This document shows, piece by piece, positions 1 to 7,318 of a stretch of DNA of 11,562 bases. The notes below the pieces were generated by a model, which ran no database searches, was not told where the DNA came from, and saw nothing but the letters and a program-made list of their open reading frames with translations. Position numbers and translations under genes: made by a program. The stretch is from Chloroflexota bacterium (GTDB taxonomy: Bacteria; Chloroflexota; Anaerolineae; Ardenticatenales; Ardenticatenaceae), in assembly GCA_003520455.1 (NCBI GenBank), contig DOUV01000157.1:1-11562 (forward strand), read 5' to 3'. Within the stretch, counting starts at the first letter, position 1; each line of letters starts with the position of its first letter.

Positions 1-42
1 ACCTGCGCGACTGACGCGGCCCTGCCCGGCGCCCGCCGGCCC

Positions 43-366
43 CTACTTCTCCCAGCTCGTCGGCCAGGCCGAACCGGCGCCGAGGGAGCCGCGCGAAACG
101 TAATCGGCCATCGTGATGCCGAACATCAGCAGGACGAAGAAGACCGCCCCGACCACCACCAGGGGGATCAGGCGGGTCGAGTACCGCACGTGCATGAAGA
201 ACAGCACGACGAGCGTCGCCTTGGCGACCGCGATGCCCAGCATGACCACGTTGTTGAGCGCGCCGAGATCGACGTAGGCGACCGCCACCGTGATGGCGGT
301 GAAGACCATGAGCGCGAAGAAGATCGCGATGTAGGTGCGGACCGGTACGATGTGGTGCTCCGACAT
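43..366 (-). CDS. coxD: caa3-type cytochrome c oxidase subunit IV
   Basis: Small membrane subunit of the haem-copper oxidase, 107 residues, the usual size for the prokaryotic subunit IV (CtaF/CoxD family). Three hydrophobic segments are visible, at about residues 11-32, 36-58 and 66-88. The middle one ends in LFFMHVRYS, the recognisable family signature (helix ending in a Phe-rich stretch, then Met-His). It has no metal ligands; its known role is assembly or stability of subunits I and III. The ATG lies 16 nt after the coxC stop, with a purine-rich GGAGGCGAGGG just before it. The stop is TAG. It is the last gene of the cluster in view, and only 42 nt remain downstream. Codon use is extremely GC-biased: 5 of 107 codons end in A or T by hand count. 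Family assignment is firm; whether it ends the operon cannot be seen. Confidence 0.9.
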   Translation of the reverse strand: MSEHHIVPVRTYIAIFFALMVFTAITVAVAYVDLGALNNVVMLGIAVAKATLVVLFFMHVRYSTRLIPLVVVGAVFFVLLMFGITMADYVSRGSLGAGSAWPTSWEK

Positions 367-382
367 GTCCCTCGCCTCCGCC

Positions 383-1030
383 TCAGTGACGGCCGATCAG
401 GTACAGCAGGGGGAAGAGGAAGATCCAGATGATGTCGACGAAGTGCCAGTACAACCCGAAGTTCTCGACCGGGTTGTAGTAGGAGGAGCTGAACTTCCCC
501 GCGATGGCGCCCTTGAGGATCCAGACCAGCAGGCCGGCGCCGATGATCATGTGGAGCGCGTGCATCCCGGTCATCGCGAAGTAGAGCGAGAAGAAGGCTT
601 CCGCCCGCCCACCGACTTCGCCCGTGAAGTGGAACGCCGGACCGGGGATGAGGTGATGGTGCCACTTGGCGCTGTACTCGAAGTACTTGATGACCAGGAA
701 GGCGAGACCGAGCACGCCGGTGGCAACGAGGAAACCGATCAGCGGCTTGCGACGGTCCGTCTGTGCGGAGTGGACCGCCATCGCCATGGTCAGCGAGCTG
801 GCGATCAGAATCACCGTGTTGATCAGACCCAGCGTGATGTCCAGCTCGTGGCTTCCCGCCGCGAACGCGAGAGGATCCCGCCAGCGGTAAAGCAGGTAAG
901 CCATGAACAGGCCGCCGAAGAACATCACCTCCTGGGCGAGGAAGAGCCACATCCCCAGGGTCGACGCCTCTCTCTGCTGTTCGAGGCTGTCGAAGTGGTG
1001 CGCCAGGGCGCTTGACTGACTGTGCGACAC
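383..1030 (-). CDS. coxC: Cytochrome c oxidase subunit III
   Basis: Integral membrane subunit III of the oxidase, 215 residues with about five TM segments (roughly 27-48, 65-87, 97-116, 144-172, 190-212). This is the short form that lacks the first two helices of the seven-helix mitochondrial type. Conserved features are visible: [14 protein letters not shown] (Glu34) in the first helix, VIKYFEY (Glu118) in the third, [11 protein letters not shown] in the fourth and [17 protein letters not shown] at the C terminus. The family stabilises subunit I and supports proton uptake and sustained turnover; it carries no redox centre. The start is a GTG at 1030, preceded 6 nt away by GAGGAG (1037-1042), and lies 15 nt after the coxA stop. 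The ATGs further inside would remove the first helix region, so the GTG is preferred. Codon use is strongly GC-ending, like coxD and most of coxA. Confidence 0.95.
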   Translation of the reverse strand: MSHSQSSALAHHFDSLEQQREASTLGMWLFLAQEVMFFGGLFMAYLLYRWRDPLAFAAGSHELDITLGLINTVILIASSLTMAMAVHSAQTDRRKPLIGFLVATGVLGLAFLVIKYFEYSAKWHHHLIPGPAFHFTGEVGGRAEAFFSLYFAMTGMHALHMIIGAGLLVWILKGAIAGKFSSSYYNPVENFGLYWHFVDIIWIFLFPLLYLIGRH

Positions 1031-1036
1031 GGAGTT

Positions 1037-1042
1037 CTCCTC
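1037..1042 (-). promoter_or_regulatory. Ribosome binding site deciding the GTG start of coxC
   Basis: The 15-nt gap between coxA and coxC reads GGCGAGGAGAACTCC on the coding strand. The GAGGAG core is 6 nt upstream of the GTG at 1030, close to ideal spacing. This supports a non-ATG start for coxC. Confidence 0.7.
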
Positions 1043-1045
1043 GCC

Positions 1046-2689
1046 TCAGTGACCGCGGGCCGGCAACGTCCCGCCCGCGCCTTCTCGACCGGCGTGCTCG
1101 GCGTAGTCGTAGACCTCGCCGACCGCCGGAGTCTGGTGGAAATTGTGCACCGGCGGCGGCGAGTCGGTCTCCCACTCGAGACCCCGCGCGCCCCACGGGT
1201 TCCTGCCCGCGAGCTTTCCGTACTTGAGTGACCAGAGCAGATAGACCACCGGCAGCACGAAGCCGACACCGAGTACCGATGCGCCGGCGGTCGACAGGAC
1301 GTTGAGCACCTGCCACTCGTCGGGATACTGGTGGTAGCGACGCGGCATGCCCATGTACCCGAGCAGGAACTGCGGGAAGAACGTCAGGTTGAACCCGACG
1401 AAGACCAGCAGCGCCGAGAGCTTGCCCCAGAATTCGGCGTACAGCCGGCCGGTCACCTTGGGCCACCAGAAGTGGAGTCCACCGAGGAAGCCCATGATCG
1501 TGCCGCCCACCATCACGTAGTGGAAGTGCGCGACCACGAAGTAGGTGTCGTGGACGTGGACGTCGAATCCCAGGGTGCCGAGGAAAACGCCGGTCAGGCC
1601 GCCGATGGCGAACAGGCCCATGAAACCGAGGGCGTAGAGCATCGGCGTTTCGAAGGAGACCGAGCCCTTGTAGAGCGTGAACGACCAGTTGAAGACCTTC
1701 ACCGCCGACGGAATCGCCACCAGCATGGTGAGCAGCGAAAAGATCGTGCTGGCGTATACCGACTGGCTGGAGACGAACATGTGGTGTCCCCACACGAAGA
1801 AGCCCAGCACCGCGATGCCGATCGACGAGAAGGCGACGAAGTGGTAGCCGAAGATCCGCTTGCGCGCGAAGGCGGCGATGATCTCCGACATCACCGCCAT
1901 CGAGGGCAGGATCATGATGTAGACGGCCGGATGCGAGTAGAACCAGAACAGGTGCTGGAACAGCACCGGGTCGCCGCCCTTGGCCGGATCGAAGATGCCC
2001 AGGTGGAAGGCGCGCTCGAGCACCAGCAGCACCAGCGTGATCGCCACCACCGGCGTGCCGAGGACGTTGATGAAGCTGGTGGCGTAGTGGCTCCAGACGA
2101 ACAGGGGAAGCCGGAACCAGGTCATACCCGGCGCCCGCATCCGGTGCACCGTGACCATGAAGTTGAGGCCGGTGAGGATCGAGGCGAAGCCGTTGATGAA
2201 GACCCCGATCCCCGTTATCAGCACGTTGGAGTGCGAGAAGAGCGAGCTGTACGGCGGGTAGAAAGTCCACCCGGTGTCCGCTCCGCCCATGACGATGCCG
2301 GCGAGCGCCAGAGTGCCGCCGATCATGTAGATGTACCAGCTCGCCAGGTTCAGGCGCGGGAAGGCCACATCTCGCGCGCCGATCATCATGGGGATGAGGA
2401 AGTTTCCCAGGACGGCCGGGATCGATGGGATCAGGAAAAAGAAGATCATGATCAGGCCGTGCATGGTAAACATCTTGTTGTAGGTCTCCGCCTGGATCAG
2501 ATCGCCTTGCGGCGTTAACAGATTGAGCCGGATCGCGACGGCAAACGCCGCGCCCACGAAGAACAGCGTGGTGATCGACGCGAGATATAGCCACGCAATC
2601 CTCTTGTGATCGGTGGTGAAGAGCCACGACCTGATTCTGTAGTCGATGTTGAGGTAATGCGCTCGTTGCTGAAGTGGGGGTACGTTCAT
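1046..2689 (-). CDS. coxA: Cytochrome c oxidase subunit I, A2 (caa3) type
   Basis: Catalytic subunit, 547 residues, about twelve TM helices, carrying low-spin haem a and the haem a3-CuB oxygen-reduction site. Haem a ligands: His77 (FTMHGLIM) and His390. Haem a3 ligand: His388 (VAHFHYVM). CuB ligands: His253, His302 and His303 (WGHHMF). Tyr257 in SHPAVY is the cross-linked tyrosine. The K-channel lysine is Lys331 ([10 protein letters not shown]) and the D-channel entrance aspartate is Asp107 (GARDVAFPR). The usual D-channel glutamate (HPEVY) is absent; the preceding Tyr251-Ser252 pair in FYSHPAVY marks A2-type oxidases, as in caa3 of Thermus and Rhodothermus. The start is the ATG at 2689, overlapping the coxB stop as ATGA, with GAGG 6 nt upstream. 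The same frame stays open far upstream, but that extension lies within coxB and is not coding. Third-position GC rises sharply after about codon 35. Confidence 0.97.
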   Translation of the reverse strand: MNVPPLQQRAHYLNIDYRIRSWLFTTDHKRIAWLYLASITTLFFVGAAFAVAIRLNLLTPQGDLIQAETYNKMFTMHGLIMIFFFLIPSIPAVLGNFLIPMMIGARDVAFPRLNLASWYIYMIGGTLALAGIVMGGADTGWTFYPPYSSLFSHSNVLITGIGVFINGFASILTGLNFMVTVHRMRAPGMTWFRLPLFVWSHYATSFINVLGTPVVAITLVLLVLERAFHLGIFDPAKGGDPVLFQHLFWFYSHPAVYIMILPSMAVMSEIIAAFARKRIFGYHFVAFSSIGIAVLGFFVWGHHMFVSSQSVYASTIFSLLTMLVAIPSAVKVFNWSFTLYKGSVSFETPMLYALGFMGLFAIGGLTGVFLGTLGFDVHVHDTYFVVAHFHYVMVGGTIMGFLGGLHFWWPKVTGRLYAEFWGKLSALLVFVGFNLTFFPQFLLGYMGMPRRYHQYPDEWQVLNVLSTAGASVLGVGFVLPVVYLLWSLKYGKLAGRNPWGARGLEWETDSPPPVHNFHQTPAVGEVYDYAEHAGREGAGGTLPARGH

Positions 2690-3642
2690 GGTTTGGCCTC
2701 GCCCTTTTCTTCCCGCTTCAGGGATTTGATATACGCGATGATCTGCAACAGCCCTTCCTCGCCGATCTGGCCTTTGAATGACGGCATGACGGGGGGGTAG
2801 CCGGCCACGATCTTGGCCTGTGGTAGCAGCACCGACTCCCGGATATAACTCTCGTCGGCCTTGACTATCCTGCCATCCTGTAGATGTACCGGCTGTCCAA
2901 ACACCCCCAGCAACGACGGCCCAAGACCCTTCCCGTCGGGGCGATGGCACGTGATACAGCCGCGTTGCTGAAACAGCAGGCGGCCGGCCTCGGCCATCGG
3001 GACGGCGGGGACCGCTGGGCCACCGAGCCACTGTTGGTATGCGACCGGGTTCATGACCGTCACACGGCCGATCATGTGCGCGTGCAACGCCCCGCAGTAC
3101 TGGGTGCAGAAGAGGTGATAGTCGCCGGTCCTGGTCGCCTCGAACCATGCCACTGTGTAGCGGCCTGGCACCGCATCCTTCTTGATCCGGAAGGCCGGGA
3201 CGAAAAGACTGTGAATGGCATCCTGCGATGTCATCGTCAATTTGATCGGGCGGCCTTCCGGCACGTGCAGCTCGTTGATCTCGCTCCGCCCTTCCGGATG
3301 CTGAAACTTCCACATCCACTGTTTTCCCACTACAGCGATCTCTATCGAGGCTGCCGGCGGGCGCGCCGCGAAGAAAAAAAGCTGCGCTCCCCAGACAAAC
3401 GCAATAACGTTTATCCCGAGCGGAATGAGGGTCCAGGCCAGCTCGAGCGCGAGCGGCTCCCGGATCACGCGGGCCCGCTCTGTCGGCGAGCGCCTCCGAT
3501 ACCTCACGGCAAAAAAGATCACCAGGAAGAAGATGAGCGCGGCGAAGAATGCGCTGACCAGCAGAAGGAAAAAAAAGAGGGCATCCTCGCGTGCCGCATA
3601 CGTCGATGCCTGTGGGGGAAACAGGGGAAGCTCGGGCACCAT
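2686..3642 (-). CDS. coxB: Cytochrome c oxidase subunit II with fused cytochrome c domain (caa3)
   Basis: Electron-entry subunit, 318 residues. Order: two TM helices (about 21-46 and 70-93), a cupredoxin domain with the WMWKF aromatic patch (109-113), then a class I cytochrome c domain. CuA ligands are His144 (DAIHSLFVP), Cys179, Cys183, His187 and Met190 in [12 protein letters not shown]. The position between the cysteines that is usually Glu is Gln181; it binds through its backbone, so CuA should still form, and Gln is known in ba3-type oxidases. The haem c motif is CITCH (229-233), with likely axial Met286 in VMPSF. The fused haem lets the enzyme take electrons without a separate soluble cytochrome c. 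The ATG at 3642 is chosen because it lies 4 nt after the SCO stop, has GAGGG upstream and gives a normal N terminus; a longer frame to 3726 only adds unlike-family residues. The gene contains several homopolymer runs. Confidence 0.95.
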   Translation of the reverse strand: MVPELPLFPPQASTYAAREDALFFFLLLVSAFFAALIFFLVIFFAVRYRRRSPTERARVIREPLALELAWTLIPLGINVIAFVWGAQLFFFAARPPAASIEIAVVGKQWMWKFQHPEGRSEINELHVPEGRPIKLTMTSQDAIHSLFVPAFRIKKDAVPGRYTVAWFEATRTGDYHLFCTQYCGALHAHMIGRVTVMNPVAYQQWLGGPAVPAVPMAEAGRLLFQQRGCITCHRPDGKGLGPSLLGVFGQPVHLQDGRIVKADESYIRESVLLPQAKIVAGYPPVMPSFKGQIGEEGLLQIIAYIKSLKREEKGEAKP

Positions 3643-3646
3643 CGTG

Positions 3647-4573
3647 TTATACCCTCGGATCGTGCCCGCTCGACTCGTGACGGTCGCGGCGCCACATCGC
3701 CGCGATGAACGCGCCCAAGGCGCCAACCGTCATGAGACCGGCCAGCCGGATGACATTCATCACCAGAACAGTGTATTTCCCTGTTGTCGGGTCGTAGGAG
3801 TAGCAGAAGAGCAGGACCTGATCGAGAGGCGTTCCGACCCTGTTGCCCGAGGCCTCGATCAGACTGAGCCTGAGATCCCGGGAGGAATACTCAATCCCGT
3901 ACAGATAGCGGTAGAGTTTGCCCTGCGGCGTCAGGACAACGATCCCTGTCGCATGACGATATTGGTCCATCGCAATGTCGTATGTGGCGCGAAAGCCGAC
4001 CGATCGGGTCAGCCGCTGGATGATGGTCTCCTCGCCCGTCAGGAAATGCCAACCCTCTGCCGTCCCTGGTCGGCCATACTGCTGAACAGCCTTCGTCTTC
4101 TCCGCCGCCGCGACCCCAGGGAGATCACGCGAATCAAAGCTTACGACGACCACATCGAATTGCTTCCCGACATCGAACGTGATGGCGCGCAGCGATCTCA
4201 CGAGGCCTTCCAGCACCACCGGGCAGAGGTTCCGGCAGCGGTAATAGACCAGGGCCAGGACGATCGGTTTCTTGCCAAAATAGCGCCCGAGGGAAACGGG
4301 CCGGCCCTCTTCGTCGCGAAGCACAAGGTCAAGCGGCACCTGCTCGTTCACCCGTTGATCGAAGGCCACCTCGCGGAGGACGACCGGCCGCGAATCCACC
4401 TGTGAATCGTGCGTCCATCCAGCGGCAGGCCAAGCGAGGATAGCAGAGCAAACGAATAGAAGAGCGATGACGCGAGGTCGGATGGCGCGGCGCCGGCCCC
4501 AGGAGCGAGTGGCGCAAAGCCGGCTTTCCCGGACTGACAAATGCCACGGGCGATGGTGCGCTTGTGCGGTCAT
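3647..4573 (-). CDS. SCO1/SenC-type copper chaperone with C-terminal membrane anchor
   Basis: Thioredoxin-fold protein of the SCO family, which delivers copper to, or reduces, the CuA site of subunit II on the outer face of the membrane. It has 308 residues. A hydrophobic stretch at about 34-52 is a signal sequence or anchor, followed by the SCO domain (about 75-245). Metal/redox residues are Cys113 and Cys117 in CRNLCP and the distal His207 (YRHATG). Unlike classical SCO1, it ends with a second TM helix (about 266-293) and a short charged tail; this form is common beside caa3/ACIII clusters. The start ATG overlaps the stop of the preceding gene as ATGA, giving a rather long, arginine-rich N terminus (1-34). 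A later TTG at codon 12 is possible. coxB, its presumed target, starts 4 nt downstream, fitting a role in CuA assembly. Confidence 0.92.
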   Translation of the reverse strand: MTAQAHHRPWHLSVRESRLCATRSWGRRRAIRPRVIALLFVCSAILAWPAAGWTHDSQVDSRPVVLREVAFDQRVNEQVPLDLVLRDEEGRPVSLGRYFGKKPIVLALVYYRCRNLCPVVLEGLVRSLRAITFDVGKQFDVVVVSFDSRDLPGVAAAEKTKAVQQYGRPGTAEGWHFLTGEETIIQRLTRSVGFRATYDIAMDQYRHATGIVVLTPQGKLYRYLYGIEYSSRDLRLSLIEASGNRVGTPLDQVLLFCYSYDPTTGKYTVLVMNVIRLAGLMTVGALGAFIAAMWRRDRHESSGHDPRV

Positions 4574-4965
4574 CGGATCCGCTCTTTCTCGACCTTCACC
4601 GGCAGCCTCCTCTCCGCCAGCAGCGTGATCGCGCGATCGATGGGAATTCGCACAACCCCGGCGCCGCGGTCCACCCAGCCGTAGCTGTTCAGGATGACAT
4701 CTTCTTGTGCTTGTTTCTCCTGGAGTTCCCTTCCAGGGGTGACCTGCAAACGAGGTTCGGGAGGCAGCGGCGCCGCTGCCAGCGGCGAGGGACGCACATC
4801 CCTTTTGGCTTGCTGGGCGACGAAGACCTTAAACAGCAGCCACATCACGAGAAGCACGATACCGGTCACAGCGAGCAACCCCAGCAAGAACGTCCCGATA
4901 ACGCGGATGCTCATGTCCCGGGATTCGTAGCCGGCGCCCCCTCGCGTGGCGTCGTCTTTTTTCAT
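4570..4965 (-). CDS. Small single-TM protein of ACIII-caa3 clusters, function unknown
   Basis: I do not know an established function for this 131-residue protein. It has a short charged N terminus (1-20), one strong TM helix (about 21-49), a Pro/Ala-rich linker (about 58-78) and a C-terminal segment (about 79-131). That segment contains Asn93-Tyr95-Gly96-Trp97-Val98-Asp99, then VVRIPIDRAITLLAERRLP. I recall proteins with this YGWVDR...VRIPIDRA pattern next to act and cox genes in other bacteria, but could not check. The predicted topology is N-in with the tail outside, so the tail would sit near the haem and CuA domains. The start ATG overlaps the actF stop as ATGA and has GGGGAGGG upstream; its own stop overlaps the SCO start the same way. 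It may be an accessory subunit or assembly factor of the supercomplex (inference). Confidence 0.85.
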   Translation of the reverse strand: MKKDDATRGGAGYESRDMSIRVIGTFLLGLLAVTGIVLLVMWLLFKVFVAQQAKRDVRPSPLAAAPLPPEPRLQVTPGRELQEKQAQEDVILNSYGWVDRGAGVVRIPIDRAITLLAERRLPVKVEKERIR

Positions 4966-6149
4966 GTCTGGCCCTCCCCAGCCTGCTCGCGGGCTGCTTC
5001 CATCATGGGGTCATGCAGAGGGATGAGCGGCCGGGTTTTGAGGTGCCACACAAAGATGCTGATCCAGATCCCACCCATGCCGATCGGGGTCAGGAGATCT
5101 AACCAGTGAATAAACAGGCCTGTTGGATGGAAGGCGGGGGCGACGAGCCAGACCAGATCCACCATCCGCATGAAAAGGATTACGATTGCTATCAGTGATA
5201 ATAGCTGTGAACGCTGTTTCAGGCCGCGAGACAGGAGTAGTACGAACGGCAGACCGAACTGAAGTACGATGAGCGTCACAGCCATTCCCTGCCAGCCGCC
5301 GATTGTTCGATGAAGATACCAGGGGATTTCGTCGGTGAGATTCTCGGCCCACACGATGAGGAATTGCGAGAAGGCGGTATAGGCCCAGAGCATGAGAAAG
5401 GTCAGTGTCAGATTGCCCAGGTCGTGAAATCGTTGCGAAGGTGCCATATCCGCCAGCGCGCCCCAACGGGTCAGCAGATGCGCAACAATAATGACAAACG
5501 CTGTCCCTTCGAGACCTTGGCCGGCGACGAAGACCATGCCATAGATGGTCGAGTGCCAGTGAGGTTCGAGCGACATCACCCAATCAACAGCCGAGAAGGT
5601 CACGGTGAGCCCGTAAAGAACAAGCCCGGGCCCACTGAGGTCCTTGAAGCGCTTCGCGATCAACCGGTTACCGGTCCGATCCTGCTCACCTGACCATCTG
5701 TTCAGGACGTGCGCAACACTGATCCAGATCGCAAAATAGACGATAGCGCGGCCTGTGAAGGCAGGAACATTCAGGTACAGGCTCTTATGTCGGAGCAACT
5801 CGTCTGCTGCCACCTCCTCAGCGCGCGCCCAGCTATACAGCAGGCGCGACCATAGGAGAATCGGCACAAACAGAACAGCCATCAGGGAAAGCGTCCTGCA
5901 TCCGGCCTCGAGCGGCCGCCGAATCGGTAAGCCCCACCACCCGCCAACAAGATGGTGAAGCATCAAAACGGCGAGACAGCCAAGACTGATCCCGATCCAG
6001 AAGAGATACGCCTGCAGATACGATTGGAAAAACTGACCCGGGTTGAAGATTGCTCCTCCGATACAAAGCGTCACGGCGACCAGACCAACCAGGAAGGCGC
6101 GCTGTTGGAGACGATCTATTCGTAGGCGAAAGGATTCATGCTCGTTCAT
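4962..6149 (-). CDS. actF: Alternative complex III, polytopic membrane subunit ActF
   Basis: Integral membrane subunit of ACIII, 395 residues with about ten hydrophobic helices. It is related to the NrfD/PsrC-like ActC but shorter and diverged. Family-like stretches include FSAVDWVMSLEPHWHSTIYG (185-204), a feature I associate with ActF, then LWAYTAFSQFLIVWAEN (254-270), EIPWYLHR (274-281) and FHPTGLFIHWLDLLTPIGMGG (340-360). In known ACIII structures ActC and ActF are paired membrane subunits; ActC carries the main quinol site, and ActF may take part in proton conduction. No redox cofactor motif is present, as expected. The start ATG overlaps the actE stop (ATGA), and the gene's own stop overlaps the next start. 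Codon use here is the most relaxed in the window: 18 of the first 40 codons end in A or T by hand count, unlike coxA, coxC and coxD. Confidence 0.95.
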   Translation of the reverse strand: MNEHESFRLRIDRLQQRAFLVGLVAVTLCIGGAIFNPGQFFQSYLQAYLFWIGISLGCLAVLMLHHLVGGWWGLPIRRPLEAGCRTLSLMAVLFVPILLWSRLLYSWARAEEVAADELLRHKSLYLNVPAFTGRAIVYFAIWISVAHVLNRWSGEQDRTGNRLIAKRFKDLSGPGLVLYGLTVTFSAVDWVMSLEPHWHSTIYGMVFVAGQGLEGTAFVIIVAHLLTRWGALADMAPSQRFHDLGNLTLTFLMLWAYTAFSQFLIVWAENLTDEIPWYLHRTIGGWQGMAVTLIVLQFGLPFVLLLSRGLKQRSQLLSLIAIVILFMRMVDLVWLVAPAFHPTGLFIHWLDLLTPIGMGGIWISIFVWHLKTRPLIPLHDPMMEAAREQAGEGQT

Positions 6150-6754
6150 TTGACCTGCTTCTGGAGCCGGTGACGCTCTGCTGTCGGCACATCTGCGAGC
6201 GTTGCGTGCTGGCTCAATTGGAGGGCGCGGATGTAGGCGATGATCGCCCAGCGGTCGCGCGGCTGGATCTGGGCGGCATAATCCGGCATCGTTCCGAAGC
6301 CGTTAGTAATGACCTCGAAGAAATGGCCGATGGGGGCCTGCCGCAGGCGATCAGTGTGGTACGAAGGCGGTTGACGGAACCCGCGTCGCACCACCATCCC
6401 CAGGCCGCTTCCCACCCGATCGTGGCAGAGCGCGCAAAAAATGTTGAAACGCTCCTGTCCACGAACGAGGAGGGCCGGCGTTACCGGGAATGGGAAGGTA
6501 TCCACTAATCTCCCCGCTGACCTGCCGGTGTAGAGCTGCTCATCCGCCAGAAGCCGGCCCCGCGCTACCGTGCCGGGCACGAGGGGTCGCGCCGATCGCT
6601 CGTCTCCGAAGAAACTGCTCCTGGCCAGCGGCTTGTACCGCGGCTGGTCGGCCATCTGTTGCTGGCAGGCTGCCAGCAAGCAGCCTACGAACACGACATG
6701 CGCCCATCGGAACGGACGGTCGAGTTCGACGCCCATCCGCTTAATGTTCCACAT
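6146..6754 (-). CDS. actE: Alternative complex III, monohaem cytochrome c lipoprotein ActE
   Basis: Periplasmic, lipid-anchored cytochrome c subunit of ACIII, 202 residues. A signal sequence (about 14-29) ends in the lipobox LLAAC, so Cys30 should be lipidated. The haem motif is CALCH (107-111), with a likely axial Met156 in GTMPDYA and a following C-terminal helix RDRWAIIAYIRALQ (167-180), which is typical of the family. It would carry electrons within ACIII or hand them to the haem c domain of CoxB. The start is uncertain. The ATG at 6754 overlaps the end of actD by 14 nt, while a second ATG at 6736 (codon 7) lies 4 nt after the actD stop and gives an equally good lipoprotein signal. Neither has a strong ribosome binding site. 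The gene ends in an ATGA overlap with actF. Confidence 0.94.
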   Translation of the reverse strand: MWNIKRMGVELDRPFRWAHVVFVGCLLAACQQQMADQPRYKPLARSSFFGDERSARPLVPGTVARGRLLADEQLYTGRSAGRLVDTFPFPVTPALLVRGQERFNIFCALCHDRVGSGLGMVVRRGFRQPPSYHTDRLRQAPIGHFFEVITNGFGTMPDYAAQIQPRDRWAIIAYIRALQLSQHATLADVPTAERHRLQKQVK

Positions 6755-7280
6755 CGTAGACCCCGCGGGGACAGGTGCTCTCTAAGAACTGCCAGGTTCG
6801 CTGGCGGTCGAAGAGCGGATCTCGCGCCTCGATACACAGAAAGAACCGACTCCGGCTGGCCAACTCGAACCGCCGGACGTTAAAGACGGGATGATAGGGC
6901 ATCGGGAGGCCGCATAGCGCGAGGAGCCCGAAGACCGCGAATAGGGCTGCCACCAGGACAGTCAGCTCAAAGGTGACAGGGATGAAGGACGGCCAACTGT
7001 TCAACGGGCGTCCTCCGACATTGATGGGATAATCGAGTACCGCAACCCAGTACTGCAGGTAGAACCCGCCAAGACACCCGATGAGGCCGCCGATCAACAC
7101 GATGAGTGGAACCCAGGTACGCCGGCGGCCGAGAGCCTCGGCCAGCCCTTCAACCGGCAGAGGGGTGTACGCATCCATGTACCGATAGCCCTCCTCATAG
7201 GCGCGGCGAGCCGCCGCCAGCAGGACGTCAGGATTCTCAAATTCGGCCATCAGGCCGAAGAGGGGGAGTCCGGTTTTCAT
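6741..7280 (-). CDS. actD: Alternative complex III, membrane subunit ActD (DUF3341)
   Basis: Subunit of ACIII, 179 residues, the normal size for the DUF3341/ActD family. The N-terminal cytoplasmic part has the family pattern: GLMAEFENPDVLLAAARRAY (9-28), then GYRYMDAYTPLPVEGL (31-46). Two TM helices follow (about 57-79 and 102-125). The loop between them holds a conserved-looking NSWPSFIPVTFE (94-105), and the second helix leads into GLPMPYHPVFN (124-134). The C-terminal part (about 140-175) contains RFFLCIEARDPLFD, also a family trait. It carries no cofactor ligands; in ACIII it is a structural partner of ActC and ActF. It starts 38 nt after actC, the longest gap in the cluster, with AAGGA 8 nt before the ATG. 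The stop overlaps the start region of actE. Confidence 0.94.
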   Translation of the reverse strand: MKTGLPLFGLMAEFENPDVLLAAARRAYEEGYRYMDAYTPLPVEGLAEALGRRRTWVPLIVLIGGLIGCLGGFYLQYWVAVLDYPINVGGRPLNSWPSFIPVTFELTVLVAALFAVFGLLALCGLPMPYHPVFNVRRFELASRSRFFLCIEARDPLFDRQRTWQFLESTCPRGVYDVEH

Positions 7281-7318
7281 GCTTCAGTCCTTGTGCTGTT
7301 GCTTCCAAACACACCGCG

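Noticed and set aside
1..14. Possible end of a convergent plus-strand gene (a TGA at 12-14).
   Set aside because: Four codons are too few to support a gene; the flanking sequence is needed.
26..39. Possible terminator hairpin after coxD (coding-strand CCGGC-GGGC-GCCGG).
   Set aside because: The stem is only 5 bp with no T-tract, in a GC-saturated stretch, and the window ends 25 nt later; chance is a good explanation.
168..2627. An 819-codon open frame on the minus strand across coxA, coxC and coxD, plus long open frames on the plus strand (e.g. 1331-2518, 8649-9626, 3425-4405).
   Set aside because: They lie in other frames or opposite to well-recognised genes, have Arg/His/Pro/Gly-rich translations without domains, and are expected from the high GC of the third codon positions.
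2690..3319. Upstream extension of the coxA frame to 3319, which would give a 757-residue protein.
   Set aside because: The extension lies out of frame inside coxB, encodes no recognisable domain, and the normal CoxA N terminus begins at the ATG at 2689 with a ribosome binding site.
7281..7318. The 38-nt actC-actD gap as a regulatory element or internal promoter.
   Set aside because: It contains a ribosome binding site (AAGGA) but no -35/-10 pair or stable hairpin that I could recognise.
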